From Verrucomicrobiaceae bacterium UBA1938 (GTDB lineage: Bacteria; Verrucomicrobiota; Verrucomicrobiia; Verrucomicrobiales; Verrucomicrobiaceae): a stretch of 20,094 nucleotides of DNA. Shown piece by piece: positions 12,716 through 19,300 of the stretch (the stretch's first letter is position 1; every line of letters begins with the position of its first letter). The notes under the pieces are model-generated. The model saw only the letters and a list, made by a program, of their open reading frames with translations, ran no database searches and was not told the DNA's origin. The stretch is from assembly GCA_002336895.1 (NCBI GenBank), contig DDFC01000020.1, positions 1 through 20,094 on the forward strand, given 5' to 3'. A program made the translations under genes and the position numbers.

Positions 12716-13732
12716 ATGATGAAACGACGCGCTTTTCTCCTTGCCTGTGGGTCCACTGCTTTTGCTGCTGGTGGCGGTGGTGGCAGGCTGAAGATTGGGC
12801 AGATCGGGACGGAGCATGCGCATGCGGCGGGGAAGATGGCGGCGATGCGTGCTTTGCCGGAGCTTTGGGAGGTGGTGGGCGTGGTGGCGAAGGAGAAGGG
12901 GTATGAGGGAGTGCCGACGCTGACGGAGGAGAAGCTGCTGGGGACGCCGGATCTGAAGGCGGTGGCGGTGGAGACGCGGATGGAGGACTCGTGTGCGACG
13001 GCGCTGCGGTGCATCGAGGCGGGGAAGCATGTGCATCTGGACAAGCCGGGGGCGCTGAAGCATGAGGAATTTAAGACGATGCGGCTGGAGGCGGAGAAGC
13101 GGGGGCTGACGGTGCAGATGGGGTATATGCTGCGCTATAATCCGGCGTTTGAGCTGCTGTTTCAGGCGGTGCGCGAGGGGTGGCTGGGGGAGATCACGGA
13201 GATCGATGCAGCGATGGGGAAGCTGGGGGATGCGAGGCAGCGTAGCATTATGGGAGCGCTGCCGGGGGGCGGGCTTTTTGAGCTGGGCTGCCATGTGATC
13301 GACGCGATGGTGACGATCCTGGGAAAGCCGCAGGGGGTGAGCGCTTTTTCAACGCCGACGCGGGATGATGGCGTGAAGGACAACCAGATGGCGGTGCTGC
13401 AATACGCGAAGGCGACGGCAGTGGTGCGGGTGAATCATGCGGACCCGTTTGGCGGGCCGAGAAGGCGCTTTAACGTGACGGGGACGGAGGGGACGCTGGA
13501 GATCCTGCCGATGGAGAGCGGGAAGGTGAACCTGTCGCTGACGAAGGCGCGAGGGATCTACAAGAAGGGGACGCAGTCGTTTCAACTGGAGGTGCCGAAG
13601 GACCGGTATGCGGGGGAGTTTACAGATCTGGCGAAGGTGGTGCGCGGGGAGAAGAAGCTGGCGTGGGATGCGGCGCATGACATCGCCGTGCATGAGACGG
13701 TGATGAGGGCGGCGGGGGTGTGGGGGAAGTGA
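12716..13732 (+). CDS. Gfo/Idh/MocA-family oxidoreductase, probably Tat-exported
   Basis: A 338-residue NAD(P)-dependent sugar or polyol oxidoreductase of the Gfo/Idh/MocA superfamily. The N terminus MMKRRAFLLACGSTAFAAGG carries a twin-arginine signal (RRAFL) and a short hydrophobic stretch, so it is probably exported folded. The Rossmann start is KIGQIGTEHAHAAGKM, where GxxGTEHAHA replaces the usual GxGxxG. EAGKHVHLDKP is the DKP variant of the EKP motif. The C-terminal half has GGGLFELGCHVIDAMVTILG, containing the conserved Gly-His-Asp-like region, and the beta-sheet domain motif VTGTEGTLEI. An adjacent ATG at 12719 is an equally good start; GAGAGGGA lies upstream. The gene stands alone. 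The specific substrate cannot be told. Confidence 0.92.
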   Translation: MMKRRAFLLACGSTAFAAGGGGGRLKIGQIGTEHAHAAGKMAAMRALPELWEVVGVVAKEKGYEGVPTLTEEKLLGTPDLKAVAVETRMEDSCATALRCIEAGKHVHLDKPGALKHEEFKTMRLEAEKRGLTVQMGYMLRYNPAFELLFQAVREGWLGEITEIDAAMGKLGDARQRSIMGALPGGGLFELGCHVIDAMVTILGKPQGVSAFSTPTRDDGVKDNQMAVLQYAKATAVVRVNHADPFGGPRRRFNVTGTEGTLEILPMESGKVNLSLTKARGIYKKGTQSFQLEVPKDRYAGEFTDLAKVVRGEKKLAWDAAHDIAVHETVMRAAGVWGK

Positions 13733-14041
13733 GGGTGCTTCTTTCCGCGAAGAAAGTAATCTTTGGAGGCAAGAGTGCCTGCATCACTTTGCCATAGTGC
13801 GTGGCTGCGCCAAATGCTGCTTTCGAGTGTCTCGTGGCGGTCGCGTGCTCAATGGGCTGGCAGAGATCAATGGCTCCCGCTTTTGGAGGTTTGGTGGTGT
13901 TCGTGCACAGTGATGCACGGCGAAAGCGGTAGCTGCGTTCGTGCCTCACTTCGCGACCGCAGTCCAAAGGGAAGAGTGCGGTGGCGGTGGGGCTTTGCGG
14001 GGCCGCTCGTTGCGGGCAGGAGTGCCCGCATCACTTCAATG
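13733..14041. repeat. Convergent spacer with two REP-like hairpins
   Basis: This spacer lies between convergent genes. It holds a diverged REP hairpin (13764-13783, TGGAGGCA-AGAG-TGCCTGCA) and a perfect one (14011-14030), with TTTGCGGGGC upstream of the latter as at 112-120. A small TTTC-CGCGAA-GAAA dyad at about 13741-13756 might end the oxidoreductase transcript. The middle (13800-13980) contains no gene or repeat I can support. Confidence 0.6.
14011..14030 (-). repeat. REP-like hairpin just after the ABC permease stop
   Basis: A perfect TGCGGGCA-GGAG-TGCCCGCA hairpin 11 bp downstream of the permease stop codon on the - strand. It could protect the 3' end of the mRNA or help stop transcription, but no T-run follows. 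Confidence 0.8.
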
Positions 14042-14839
14042 CTACTGAGTGGCGAACTTGGTGAGGAGGCCGCGTTTGCGGGTGAGGTTGAGGACCCAGA
14101 CGAAGAGCGCGCCCGCGAGAGTGAGGTAGATGACATTGAGGCCGACGGAGAGCCAGAGGTAGTTCCAGTTCATGGTGCCGGATTTCATGACCTCACGCAT
14201 GCCTTCGAAAATGGGGGTGGCGGGGAAGAGCCAGGCGATGGGGCGTGACCATGCGGGCATGTCCTCGACGCGGTAGAATACGCAGACGACGGGCTGGATG
14301 AAGAAGGGGACGGCCCAGGCGAGGGATTCGGCGGCCTGTCCCCAGCGGAGAATGAGGGCAGTGGAGATCATGCCCAACGCCCAGCCGAAGACCATGAGAT
14401 TGAGGAAGAAGGGCAGCAGCCACCACTGGAGCTGGAAGATATTGAAGGAGTAGCCGATCCAGGAGACGAGGCTCATGACGCAGCAGGTGACGAGGATGCG
14501 CAGGAAGCCGACGACGAAGGTGGCACCGAGGTATTCCGCAGTGCGCACGGGTGCGACGAAGACATTGAGGAGATTGCGGGTCCAGACGTCCTCAAGGAAG
14601 GAGATGGCCACGCCCTGCTGGGCTCGGAAGAGGATGTCCCAGAGGATCATGGCCCCGAGGAAGAAGAGAATGAACTCGCCGAACTTGGCATCGCTGTTTT
14701 TCTGGATGAAGACGGTGACGTTTCCCCAGACGACGAGATCGACGAGCGGCCAGAAGACGAGCTCCACGAGACGCATGGGAGTGCGGGAGTAGAGGAAGAG
14801 GTAGCGCATCACGAGGGCGCTGATGATGCGGAGATTCAT
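14042..14839 (-). CDS. ABC-2 type exporter permease
   Basis: A 265-residue inner-membrane subunit of a NodJ-like ABC-2 exporter. It starts MNLRIISALVMRYLFLYSRT and has about six hydrophobic segments (roughly 24-43, 57-75, 98-125, 130-155, 168-190, 225-250). The ABC-2 features are a short amphipathic N terminus, FLEDVWTRNLLNVFVAPVRTAEYLG after the second helix, and the PATPIFEGMREV segment before the last helix. Its ATG overlaps the stop of the ATPase gene (ATGA at 14836-14839), so the pair is translationally coupled. The cargo is unknown; relatives export lipo-oligosaccharides, drugs or polysaccharides. Confidence 0.93.
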   Translation of the reverse strand: MNLRIISALVMRYLFLYSRTPMRLVELVFWPLVDLVVWGNVTVFIQKNSDAKFGEFILFFLGAMILWDILFRAQQGVAISFLEDVWTRNLLNVFVAPVRTAEYLGATFVVGFLRILVTCCVMSLVSWIGYSFNIFQLQWWLLPFFLNLMVFGWALGMISTALILRWGQAAESLAWAVPFFIQPVVCVFYRVEDMPAWSRPIAWLFPATPIFEGMREVMKSGTMNWNYLWLSVGLNVIYLTLAGALFVWVLNLTRKRGLLTKFATQ

Positions 14840-15618
14840 GGGGCTTCTTCTTTTTTGGGTTCGTCGAGGATTTCGCCGTCGCGGGCGATTTTGATGAAGA
14901 CATCCTCCAGGTTGTTGCTGCTGGACCTGGACATGATTTCCGTCGGAGTGCCTTCGCAGACGATCTTGCCTTTGTGGAGGAAGATGACGCGGTCGCAGAC
15001 CTCCTCGATGTCACGCATGTTGTGGGAGGTGTAGAGGATGGCGATGCTGCGCTCGCGCTGGACCTTGCGTACGACTTTGCGGACCTTGTCGGCGATGTCG
15101 GGGTCGAGGCTGGCGGTGGGCTCGTCGAGCATCAGGAGCTCGGGGTCATTGAGGAAGGCTTTGACGAGATTGACGCGGGTGGATTCTCCGGCGGAGAGCT
15201 GGCCGGTGACGCGCTTGCCGAGGTGGGAGATTTCGAGGAGCTCCATGAGCTCGGCGATTTTTTTCTTCGGGTTTGGAACGCCGTAGATGCGGGCGAAGAC
15301 GCTGAGGTTTTGCCAGACGAGGAGATTGCCGGGGAGGGCGGTGTAGGCGGAGGAGAAATTGGAGCGCTGGAGGATGCTGATGCGATTGGCCTGCAGAGGA
15401 AGGCCGAAGGCATTCAGCTCGCCTGAGGTCGGCAGGGTGAGGCCGAGGAGGCAGTTCATGGCCGTCGTTTTGCCGGCGCCGTTGGCACCGAGGAGGCCGA
15501 GGACCTCGCCGCGATGGAGCTTGAAGCTGAAGCGGTCGAGGGCCTTGACGCCGTCGAACTCACGGGTGAGTTCGCGGGCTTCGAGGACGACTTCGCGGGT
15601 GTCGGGGGTGGCGGACAT
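14836..15618 (-). CDS. ABC exporter ATP-binding protein (NodI-like)
   Basis: A 260-residue ATPase partner of the ABC-2 permease. Visible motifs are Walker A GANGAGKT (44-51), signature LSAGE, Walker B LLMLDEPTASLDP and the switch His in YTSHNM. The region that normally holds the Q-loop reads QRSNFSSAYTALPGNLLVWQNL, so Gln is displaced, a form I recall from other ABC-2 exporter ATPases. A charged tail (ARDGEILDEPKKEEAP) follows the core. The ATG at 15618 has no Shine-Dalgarno. A structured repeat occupies the upstream spacer, which is otherwise empty, and no clear promoter could be picked. Confidence 0.95.
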   Translation of the reverse strand: MSATPDTREVVLEARELTREFDGVKALDRFSFKLHRGEVLGLLGANGAGKTTAMNCLLGLTLPTSGELNAFGLPLQANRISILQRSNFSSAYTALPGNLLVWQNLSVFARIYGVPNPKKKIAELMELLEISHLGKRVTGQLSAGESTRVNLVKAFLNDPELLMLDEPTASLDPDIADKVRKVVRKVQRERSIAILYTSHNMRDIEEVCDRVIFLHKGKIVCEGTPTEIMSRSSSNNLEDVFIKIARDGEILDEPKKEEAP

Positions 15619-15711
15619 GCGCGGTTAATTCGCAGGGGGTGAGCAGATTGTCATGTTAGAAAAGGTGAAACCTTGGGGGCGGGATCACTCTTGGCTCTGG
15701 GCGCGGGGCGT

Positions 15712-15910
15712 TGTCTGATCACGGGGCTGGCGTGTGGCGGAACTTTTTGCAGACGCTGCTGGTGGCCGCTGGGTGTGGCGAAGGTGTGGGTTTGCTTCCT
15801 GGGTTGTTGCTGGATTACCCAGGGTCGCCTCGCTAAGGCTCGGCTGACCCTGGGCTCAATTACGCAGCCCCTTTGGGGCTGGTGTGTGGCGGAACGAAGT
15901 GGTGGGTGGA
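15712..15910 (+). repeat. Structured intergenic element, copy 2
   Basis: The most complete copy. The 5' part shares TTTTTGCAGACGCTGCTGG and GTGTGGGTTTGCTTCC with the other copies. Two hairpins follow: CCCAGGGTC (15818-15826) with GACCCTGGG (15846-15854), a perfect 9-bp stem whose loop itself holds GCCT/AGGC; and CAGCCCC-TTT-GGGGCTG (15865-15881). A 90-codon open frame through it is not coding: the other copies break or change that frame. Confidence 0.8.
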
Positions 15911-15933
15911 AGCGTCTGGATGAAAATCAAACG

Positions 15934-16161
15934 TCATGCTGAGCGGCGCCCGGCGAGAGAATGCTGAATTTCTGTGAACACCTGCTCGCCAGGAATGGTG
16001 CTGACAGAGCCAGTGCGAATGTCATCGATGCGCCGCCGCACTTCTTGAATCTGTTCGGCTTCCAAATGGGGGAAAATCTGGGTGGCTGGAGTCAAACTGT
16101 TCACCAGTTGGAGCCTTCCATCCTCGGGCGAAGCTGGCGTATTTGAGGGCACGAAGTCCAT
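15934..16161 (-). CDS. Addiction-module antitoxin-like protein, orphan
   Basis: A 75-residue protein from the ATG at 16161 (an ATG at 16173 would add four residues). The C-terminal half, EVRRRIDDIRTGSVSTIPGEQVFTEI, matches the pattern of the putative addiction module component family (E-x-x-R-R-x-x-x-x-x-x-G-x-x-x-x-I-P-x-x-x-V). RLQLVNSL recalls the helical start of such proteins. These normally pair with a RelE/ParE-type toxin encoded immediately downstream. Here the downstream side (15911-15640) contains only the structured repeat and no toxin frame, so the gene is an orphan or a remnant. The longer open frame to 16302 runs into repeat sequence and is not favoured. Confidence 0.7.
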   Translation of the reverse strand: MDFVPSNTPASPEDGRLQLVNSLTPATQIFPHLEAEQIQEVRRRIDDIRTGSVSTIPGEQVFTEIQHSLAGRRSA

Positions 16162-16174
16162 AATGGGTATCATC

Positions 16175-16431
16175 TGGCGAAAGCAGCCCTTTGCCAGCGG
16201 AGAAACAAGGAGGCCCACGCCTGAAAACCGCGGCGCACTGTGGCAGCAGCGAGCGAAAGAGCGCGTTGCGCCTTGGAACCGAAGCGAAGTGGAGGCAGAC
16301 AACCGAATGCAGCCCGAAGGATGAGCGTCAGCGGCTCAGTGCCCTACCTCTCTGGAGTTTGCGCGTGCCATGGGACGCTCGAAAGCGGCGCTGAAGCGCA
16401 CGCACTCCAGGACGCAAAGCGCTGGCGGTAA
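16175..16431. repeat. Composite repeat-like block with a long imperfect inverted repeat
   Basis: A 257-bp spacer without a gene. It contains an imperfect inverted repeat whose arms CTGGAGTTTGCGCGTGC (16352-16368) and GCGCACGCACTCCAG (16396-16410) enclose a loop with GCTCGAAAGCGGC. It also holds several short dyads around CGAAG/CTTCG at about 16250-16320. I recall similar blocks in verrucomicrobial intergenic regions but cannot verify this. It might be an old mobile element or a structured RNA. Confidence 0.45.
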
Positions 16432-17190
16432 CTATAGATACTCCTCGATGGGGAGCTTGCCGTTGGAGGCGCAGATGAACATGGTGCCGGGCTTGGTGGT
16501 GCTGGGCTTGAGCATGACTTTGCCGCCGCCCATTTCGACCATGAGCTGGCCGGCGGCGATGTCCCAGAGGCTGATCTGCTCCTCCACGTAGGCATCGAGG
16601 CGGCCGGTGGCGATGTAGGCCATGGCGAGGGCGGCGCTGCCGAGCATGCGGGTTTTGCGGACTTCGTAGGCGATGCGCTTGTAGCGCTCGAAGCCGAGGT
16701 CGAGGGCTTCCTTGCTCTTGGAGAAGCCGACGGTGACGACGGCTTCGGCCATCTGGGCGCGGTTGCTGACTTCGATGGTTTTGCCGTTGAGCTTGGTTTT
16801 CTCTCCACGGACGACGGTCCAGGTTTCGTTCTGGGTGGGGTCGAAGATGACGCCGATAAGGAGCTCTTTGGAAGCGCGGTTGCGAGCGGCGATGGAGACG
16901 CAGAAGTGGGGGATGCCGAAGAAGTAGTTCACGGTGCCGTCGATGGGATCGACGATCCACTCGATGTCGCCGTTGCCGCCGGTTTCGCCGCCTTCCTCGC
17001 CAAGGATGGCGTGGTCGGGGAAGCGGGCGAGGATCATGTCGGTGATGAGCTTTTGGGAGCGGACATCGAGCTCGAGCTTGATGTCGTGGCGCTGCATTTC
17101 GTTGACGGTGAGTTCGGAGCCGAAGTTTTCGGTGATGAGTTTGCCGGCGGCGTGGGCGGCTGCGGTGGCGGTGGCGAGGAGTTCTTTCAC
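16432..17190 (-). CDS. suhB: Inositol monophosphatase family protein (SuhB-like)
   Basis: A 252-residue Mg2+-dependent phosphatase of the inositol monophosphatase family. Key residues are visible: GEEGG (64-68; metal ligand Glu), WIVDPIDGTVNY (78-89; the D-P-I-D-G-T signature with Asp81 and Asp84) and LWDIAAGQLMVEMGG with Asp210. GTVNY replaces the common GTTNF. The substrate may be myo-inositol 1-phosphate or a related sugar phosphate; IMPase, FBPase-like and CysQ-like activities cannot be separated by eye, so the symbol is tentative. The start overlaps the coaB stop by 4 bp (ATGA), so it is coupled to coaB. Confidence 0.92.
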   Translation of the reverse strand: MKELLATATAAAHAAGKLITENFGSELTVNEMQRHDIKLELDVRSQKLITDMILARFPDHAILGEEGGETGGNGDIEWIVDPIDGTVNYFFGIPHFCVSIAARNRASKELLIGVIFDPTQNETWTVVRGEKTKLNGKTIEVSNRAQMAEAVVTVGFSKSKEALDLGFERYKRIAYEVRKTRMLGSAALAMAYIATGRLDAYVEEQISLWDIAAGQLMVEMGGGKVMLKPSTTKPGTMFICASNGKLPIEEYL

Positions 17191-17837
17191 TGCGGAGCGT
17201 GGGGGGATGAGAGGCGGGAGATGTGCGCGATCAGTTCGCGCGCGAGGGCGGTTTTTGACTGCCGGGGGAGGGCGGTCGTCTGGCCGTCAGGGAAGCAGAG
17301 GGTGACTGCGTTTTCTGTGCTGTCAAACCCGATGCCTGATTGGGATACGTCGTTGGCAATGATGAGGTCGCAGCCTTTGCGCCGGAGCTTGTCCTGGGCG
17401 TGGGGGATGAGGTTTTCGGTTTCTGCGGCGAAGCCGACGAGGAAGCCCTGGAAGCCGAACTGGGAGCGGACGGAGCCGAGGATGTCCTCGGTGCGTTCGA
17501 GCTCCAGGGTGAGGGTGGTGGCGGACTTTTTGATTTTTTGGGTGGCGGCGTGGGCGGGGCGGTAGTCGGCGACGGCGGCGCTGAAGATGGCGGCGGTGCA
17601 GCCCGGGAGATGGGTGCGGACGGCGTCGTACATTTCACGGGCGGTTTCGACGCGGAGGAGCTGGACGCCGGAGGGGGCGGGAATGGTGACGGGGCCGGAG
17701 ATGAGGAGGACCTCATGGCCTGCGGCGTGGGCGGCCTCGGCGAGGGCGTAGCCCATGCGGCCGGAGGAGCGGTTGGAGAGGAACCGCACGGGGTCGATGG
17801 GCTCGCGGGTGGGGCCGGCGGTGATGAGGAGGCGCAT
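17187..17837 (-). CDS. coaB: Phosphopantothenate-cysteine ligase, stand-alone CoaB
   Basis: Joins 4'-phosphopantothenate and cysteine in coenzyme A synthesis. The 216 residues correspond to the CoaB half of the usual bifunctional CoaBC (about 400 aa); no CoaC flavoprotein domain precedes it. Motifs: LLITAGPTREPIDPVRFLSN then RSSGRMG (3-29), AAVADYRP (87-94), KIKK (101-104; the conserved Lys region), GFAAET (135-140) and ANDVS (161-165). The ATG at 17835-17837 begins directly at the first strand of the fold, so the protein is not simply truncated from a longer frame. No Shine-Dalgarno is visible. A separate coaC must lie elsewhere in the genome. Confidence 0.93.
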   Translation of the reverse strand: MRLLITAGPTREPIDPVRFLSNRSSGRMGYALAEAAHAAGHEVLLISGPVTIPAPSGVQLLRVETAREMYDAVRTHLPGCTAAIFSAAVADYRPAHAATQKIKKSATTLTLELERTEDILGSVRSQFGFQGFLVGFAAETENLIPHAQDKLRRKGCDLIIANDVSQSGIGFDSTENAVTLCFPDGQTTALPRQSKTALARELIAHISRLSSPHAPQ

Positions 17838-17961
17838 TGGGGTGGGGGAAGGGAGAGCTGATTTTTTACACCGCAGAGATTAGAAGACCGCAGAGAATAC
17901 TTTTTTGAATCCATGCTTTACGGCCTTCCATGCGGGGGAGCAGGAGTAAGATTGTGGAATT

Positions 17962-18651
17962 TTAGCCGCCGGGGACGGTGAGGGGCTTGCCGTTGTCTTT
18001 GGGGCCGAGTTTGATGAAGTAGGGGACGGCGCGGCGGGCCCAGTTTTCGGCATCGGGGAAACCGCCGGCGCTGGAACCGAAGGTGCTGCGGAGCATGTCG
18101 GTGTCGATGATGCCGGGGTTCATGGGGATGACGGCGACTTTGCCGCCGGTGTCCTGAGCGGTGGCCATGGAGAGGCCTTCGATGGCGTACTTGGTGGCGC
18201 AGTAGGGGGCGACGTCGGAGGCGGTGCAGCGGCCCCAGCCGGAGGAGAAATTGACGATGACGCTGCTGCCGCGCTTGAGCATGGCAGGGAGGAGGTGGCG
18301 CATCATGGAGGCGGGGCCTTTGATGTTGATGTCGATGATGCGGCTGAAGTCCTCAGCGCTGGTTTCCCAGAGGGGGGCGTTGGGATTGATGATGGCGGCG
18401 TTGTTGAGGACGAGGTCGGGTGCGCCGAATTTTTCGAGGAGGGTGGCGCAGAAGGCGGCGATGTCGGATTCGCGGGAGACGTCGCAGGTTTGGAAATGGT
18501 GAGGTGCGGGGAAGGTGCGTGCGAGATCGGCGATTTGGGCTGCGTTGCGGCCGCAGCCGATGACGTTCCATCCGGCTTTGACGAAGAGGGGGACCATGGC
18601 GCGGCCGAGTCCGCGTGTGCAGCCGGTGATGACGACGGTTTTGGGGTTCAT
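17962..18651 (-). CDS. Short-chain dehydrogenase/reductase
   Basis: A 229-residue NAD(P)-dependent oxidoreductase of the classical SDR family. It has the Rossmann glycine motif TGCTRGLG (9-16), the cofactor-side Asp in CDVS (57), NNAA (83-86), the structural Asn109, catalytic Ser in NFSSGWG (136-137) and the YCATK pair Tyr150/Lys154, followed by MNPGIIDTDM. The chain ends soon after the substrate lid, as in short SDRs. The substrate cannot be predicted. A small charged protein is encoded 12 bp upstream on the same strand, so the two probably share a transcript. Confidence 0.93.
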   Translation of the reverse strand: MNPKTVVITGCTRGLGRAMVPLFVKAGWNVIGCGRNAAQIADLARTFPAPHHFQTCDVSRESDIAAFCATLLEKFGAPDLVLNNAAIINPNAPLWETSAEDFSRIIDINIKGPASMMRHLLPAMLKRGSSVIVNFSSGWGRCTASDVAPYCATKYAIEGLSMATAQDTGGKVAVIPMNPGIIDTDMLRSTFGSSAGGFPDAENWARRAVPYFIKLGPKDNGKPLTVPGG

Positions 18652-18663
18652 GCGAACCCACCG

Positions 18664-18882
18664 TTACTTCTCGTCTGCGGAAGGATCAAAGGGCTTGTTG
18701 AAAGGCGGGTCGCGTTCGCCGCCGTAGGTCTCGCGGAGGTATTCGTCGCCTTCGCTTTTCTCGCGGCGGATGTTTTTCGGAGCCACGAGATTGCCCACCC
18801 GGCGGCGCTCGGCGCGGCCGGCCTGCCACTGCTCCCAGGTCCACGTGCGCTCGGGGCTGGATTTGAGTTTCGAGGGCGTCAT
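18664..18882 (-). CDS. Small charged hypothetical protein (72 aa)
   Basis: I do not recognise it. From the ATG at 18882 it reads MTPSKLKSSPERTWTWEQWQ and continues with an Arg-rich stretch (AGRAERRRVGNLVAPKNIRR) and an acidic, Pro-rich tail ending PSADEK. It has no membrane helix, no signal peptide and no cysteine. The frame is open to 18981, but the extra part enters the structured repeat, so 18882 is the likely start. The 12-bp gap to the SDR gene and non-repetitive composition argue that it is real; an RNA- or nucleic-acid-binding role is only a guess from its charge. Confidence 0.6.
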   Translation of the reverse strand: MTPSKLKSSPERTWTWEQWQAGRAERRRVGNLVAPKNIRREKSEGDEYLRETYGGERDPPFNKPFDPSADEK

Positions 18883-18962
18883 ACGCCAGGATAGCTTAGG
18901 ACTTGGATTTTGCCAGTTCGGTCCACGAGGGGCATCGAGGGTCTTAACTGATGTAAGAGCGC

Positions 18963-19112
18963 TGTCTGATTGCGGAGACAACGTGGCGGAGCTTTTTGCA
19001 GACGCTGCTGGTGGCCGCAGTGTGTGGCGAAGTTGTGGGTTTGCTTCCCGTTGCGTTTGTGTTTTACCCAGGGCGTTGCCCTAGGCTGCGATAGGTCGCG
19101 CCGTTGGCGCTG
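18963..19112 (+). repeat. Structured intergenic element, copy 3
   Basis: The 5' part (CTGTCTGAT to TTTGCTTCC) closely matches copy 2. The two hairpins keep their positions but have different sequences: CCCAGGGC-GTT-GCCCTAGG (19067-19085) and GCGCC-GTT-GGCGC (19098-19110). A further, degenerate 5' half may lie at about 19169-19222. Confidence 0.75.
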
Positions 19113-19235
19113 CAATCTTCAGACTACATTCCGAAGCTTTGCTGGCATTGGAGTGGGGCGGGACGTATGGCAGGCGCTGCTGGCCGGTGATGTGTGAGTG
19201 AGTCGCGCTGGATTTGCTTTCTCCAGAGTGATTGA

Positions 19236-19267
19236 CGATTGATGAACAATCGATTTTTGATTTTTGA
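19236..19267 (+). terminator. Weak AT-rich hairpin with T-tract
   Basis: CGATTG-ATGAA-CAATCG (19236-19252) is followed by ATTTTTGATTTTTG, so it would act on + strand transcripts. However, the only nearby gene, prfC, reads toward it on the - strand, where no T-run follows the stem. Its role is uncertain. Confidence 0.3.
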
Positions 19268-19300
19268 AGTGCCGGATTTCCAGCGTGTTGCGGCGTCAGG

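Noticed and set aside
15619..15670. Promoter for the NodIJ-like exporter on the - strand
   Set aside because: AT-rich patches are present, but no -35/-10 pair with acceptable spacing could be found.
15673..15942. 89-aa frame through structured element copy 2
   Set aside because: The related frames in copies 1 and 3 resemble it only because the DNA is repeated. They diverge after the hairpins, and the variation preserves stems rather than codons.
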